Of a DNA stretch of 64,000 nucleotides, positions 62,227-64,000 are shown piece by piece (the stretch's first letter is position 1; each line of letters starts with the position of its first letter). The stretch covers positions 35,143-99,142 of the forward strand of contig NZ_FNQE01000008.1 of NCBI RefSeq assembly GCF_900107485.1, written 5' to 3'. The DNA is from Proteiniborus ethanoligenes. Its GTDB lineage: Bacteria; Bacillota; Clostridia; Tissierellales; Proteiniboraceae. Under the pieces are notes generated by a model that had not been told where the DNA came from, ran no database searches, and worked only from the letters and a program-made list of their open reading frames with translations. A program made the translations under genes and the position numbers.

Positions 62227-63450
62227 CTAAGCTTCCTCTATTGCTTTAGAACCTAATTCATTAGCTTTAATAGTAAAAGCTATAGCAGAAGATATTATTA
62301 ATAGCACCATTGCTACTAAATAAGCCATATTATAATTATTTGTAAAATCATATATGGTAGCCCCTGTCATTGGACCTATTATCCCTCCAATTCCCCATGC
62401 TGTAAAGATTAAGCCGTAATTGATACCAAAATATTTAGTGCCATATGTATCAGATATTGCAGAAGGGAAAACAGAAAATCCAGCACCATAACATAAGCCT
62501 GCTATAGAGGCACCTACAAATAAAAGAGTTATACTTTTATAAAAAGGGAACAAACCCATATTGAGTCCTTGAAGCATAAACATTATTCTCATTAAATTAT
62601 TTCTGCCGATTTTATCAGAGAATATTCCACCCAAAAATCTGCCTAGTGTATTGAAAATAGCTAAAAACATGACTAGAATAAATCCACCCTCCCAATTAAC
62701 TTGAGTTTTAGATATTGTGGAAATATGGCCTATAATCATAAGTCCAGCAGATGAAGAAAAAGAAAACATAATCCATAGCTTGTAAAAATAAGGGGTCCTT
62801 AACATTTCCTTACCTGTAAAATCCTTGACCTTTTGTATTTTTACTAATTTTTTAGAACTGTTAGATTCAACCACATAATCCTCTGGTGGATTTGCTAATA
62901 GTTGAGATAAAATTGTTGTAATTACTAATACTAAAGAACCAATAATAATAAATGTTTTATTAATACCCACTTTTGTGAGAAGATAGTTAGCTAGTGGTGA
63001 GTAAAAAACTGAGGAAAGACCAACGCCAGCCACAACTGTTCCAGTAATTCTTCCTTTTTCTTCAGGAGAAAACCATTTTACCGTCGGAGGTGTTGTAGAT
63101 ACAGTTATTATTCCAATACCTGAGCCAGCTATGATACCAATAGTAAAAAGCATAACTATGGGACTGTGAGTAAAGCCTGACAATATAAATCCTGATCCTA
63201 CTAAAATAGAGCCTATTGTACTAGTTACTCTAGGTCCTTTTTTATCCTGTACCTTTCCAAATATGACCATGGATATTACAAAGAAAATAGTAGATATAGT
63301 GTAAGGAAGAGAGGCTTCTTTACTAGTCCAGCCTAGGACATTAATTAAGGCCTTACTTATAACGCTCCATGTATAGAGCATACCTGTTAAAAAGTTAATT
63401 CCCACAGCTGCCCATAAAACAACAAATCCTTTGTTTTTCATTGTTCTCAT
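62227..63450 (-). CDS. MFS transporter, OFA (oxalate/formate antiporter) family
   Basis: A 407-residue, 12-helix transporter of the oxalate/formate antiporter family. The opening 'GFVVLWAAVGINFLTGMLYT' with 'YTWSVI', the A-motif-like 'GKVQDKKGPR' and the second-half 'GRFLGGIFSDKIGRNNLMR' are typical. Substrates of this family range from oxalate and formate to other monocarboxylates, and this one is not assigned. A TATAAT lies upstream on the minus strand, followed by AGGTGG about 10 bases before the ATG. Confidence 0.88.
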   Translation of the reverse strand: MRTMKNKGFVVLWAAVGINFLTGMLYTWSVISKALINVLGWTSKEASLPYTISTIFFVISMVIFGKVQDKKGPRVTSTIGSILVGSGFILSGFTHSPIVMLFTIGIIAGSGIGIITVSTTPPTVKWFSPEEKGRITGTVVAGVGLSSVFYSPLANYLLTKVGINKTFIIIGSLVLVITTILSQLLANPPEDYVVESNSSKKLVKIQKVKDFTGKEMLRTPYFYKLWIMFSFSSSAGLMIIGHISTISKTQVNWEGGFILVMFLAIFNTLGRFLGGIFSDKIGRNNLMRIMFMLQGLNMGLFPFYKSITLLFVGASIAGLCYGAGFSVFPSAISDTYGTKYFGINYGLIFTAWGIGGIIGPMTGATIYDFTNNYNMAYLVAMVLLIISSAIAFTIKANELGSKAIEEA

Positions 63451-63855
63451 ATGTTCAATCCACCTATCATATATTCTTTACTCCTATTATACTAGATTTT
63501 GTTTGAAGTGTAGATAATCTTTATTATTTTTTACAAAGAGATAATAAACCCATGAATAGATAATCGATAAAGATATATAAAAAAATAAATAAACATATTG
63601 ACACTTATCTATGTCTAAGAATATACTATATATAGACAGTTATCTATATATTTAGAGATGAGCATAATTAATAAAATTTGACTAGAGAAACTTTAAAATT
63701 AAATATCAAATATATACTCATCTGGAACAGACATAAAATAATAGGTTTTGTCTTGAAAATGGAAATTTTAAAAGAAAATAAAACAAAAAGTGCATAGCAA
63801 AGCTAAGGTTGGTATTTCTGAATTCTAAAAACCAAAAGAGTAGGCTCTGAAATTA
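63451..63855. promoter_or_regulatory. Gene-free region with orphan strong promoter and TAGATAA repeats
   Basis: A 405-base gap. The plus-strand promoter TTGACA (63598-63603), 18-base spacer and TATACT (63622-63627) is near consensus. Four exact copies of TAGATAA occur, two direct (63511-63517, 63557-63563) and two inverted (63605-63611, 63640-63646). The last two lie inside the spacer and just downstream of the promoter, as repressor sites would. I find no plus-strand ORF after it, so it may drive an RNA, or be left from a lost gene. Confidence 0.5.
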
Positions 63856-63999
63856 CTATGAAGCTTTTTTAAACTTAGTTAAGGACCTAATTTTATCCTT
63901 TTGATTATCAGCAATAGCCGCAAGAGCCAAGGATAAAAGTGTAATATGACCTAAAGTATTTAAATTAGTAATAGAATTGATATTGCGTACTATAGGATT
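63856..63999 (-). CDS. 3' end of an unrecognised gene (continues beyond window)
   Basis: An open 47-codon frame on the minus strand runs from the window edge to TAG at 63856-63858. The visible end reads 'NLNTLGHITLLSLALAAIAD' followed by a basic tail 'KDKIRSLTKFKKAS'. The hydrophobic helix plus basic tail gives no family that I recognise, and the upstream part is needed. Confidence 0.5.
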   Translation of the reverse strand, partial: NPIVRNINSITNLNTLGHITLLSLALAAIADNQKDKIRSLTKFKKAS

Positions 64000-64000
64000 C

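Overview
The window is AT-rich, densely coded DNA with AGGAGG-type ribosome sites, many rho-independent terminators, a ger spore-germination operon and strictly bacterial, Gram-positive gene content. It looks like the chromosome of an anaerobic, spore-forming, amino-acid-using Clostridia member. The glycine-riboswitch-controlled glycine cleavage operon, the crotonase/hydroxybutyryl-CoA dehydrogenase pair, the in-frame UGA selenoprotein and the OFA and NCS1 transporters suggest a Tissierellales/Peptostreptococcales-like glycine and purine fermenter. That placement is inference. I saw no rRNA, tRNA, CRISPR array, prophage or intact insertion sequence.

Layout. 1-7020: the 3' part of an ABC exporter, a membrane-anchored HELAH metallopeptidase, and a phosphonate-type ABC importer (PhnD-C and a double-length PhnE) followed by a D-cysteine desulfhydrase/ACC-deaminase-like PLP enzyme. 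7036-8880: a cold-shock protein with a long leader, and a PG-binding/LysM/M14 peptidase. 8886-14467 (mostly minus): codBA with palindromic operators, an azoreductase, YeiH and its divergent LysR regulator. 14620-23220: an MBOAT/DHHW surface O-acetylation pair, then three exported proteins with SLH or WG repeats. 23277-32716: a YwaF-like membrane protein, a dCache-HAMP-GGDEF-EAL protein, a second cytosine-deaminase-like amidohydrolase, hbd, crt, cardiolipin synthase and a GltS-like transporter.

32994-34915: a DUF1893-DUF3842-ECF S-component cluster and a MazG-like pyrophosphohydrolase. 35248-40482: the glycine module, consisting of a promoter, a tandem glycine riboswitch, a terminator platform, gcvT-gcvH-gcvPA-gcvPB, an attenuator-like hairpin, and a 99-residue CxxU selenoprotein that ordinary gene calling breaks at its UGA. 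40509-50641: a zinc-ribbon/propeller protein, hemolysin III, Nif3, a DUF1858 plus DUF438-hemerythrin-PAS pair, isochorismatase, radical SAM, SfsA, MATE and EcsC. 50860-52121: an encapsulated ferritin and encapsulin operon, followed by a small zone of truncated genes (52131-53025). 53060-55862: XdhC and an amidase. 56007-60115: a four-gene ger operon. 60283-63999: a Nudix-GNAT fusion, an esterase, an OFA transporter, an orphan promoter with repeated TAGATAA sites, and the end of an unrecognised gene.

How the parts fit. Glycine would switch on its own cleavage system through the riboswitch, and the downstream selenoprotein most likely rides on the same transcript, so it is the strongest candidate for something undescribed. 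The encapsulin operon should make an iron-storing nanocompartment: the ferritin carries the expected metal ligands and a C-terminal cargo tail. The codBA, second deaminase, XdhC and amidase genes suggest nucleobase or related nitrogen-compound salvage, possibly under a shared TGTAAACG-type operator.
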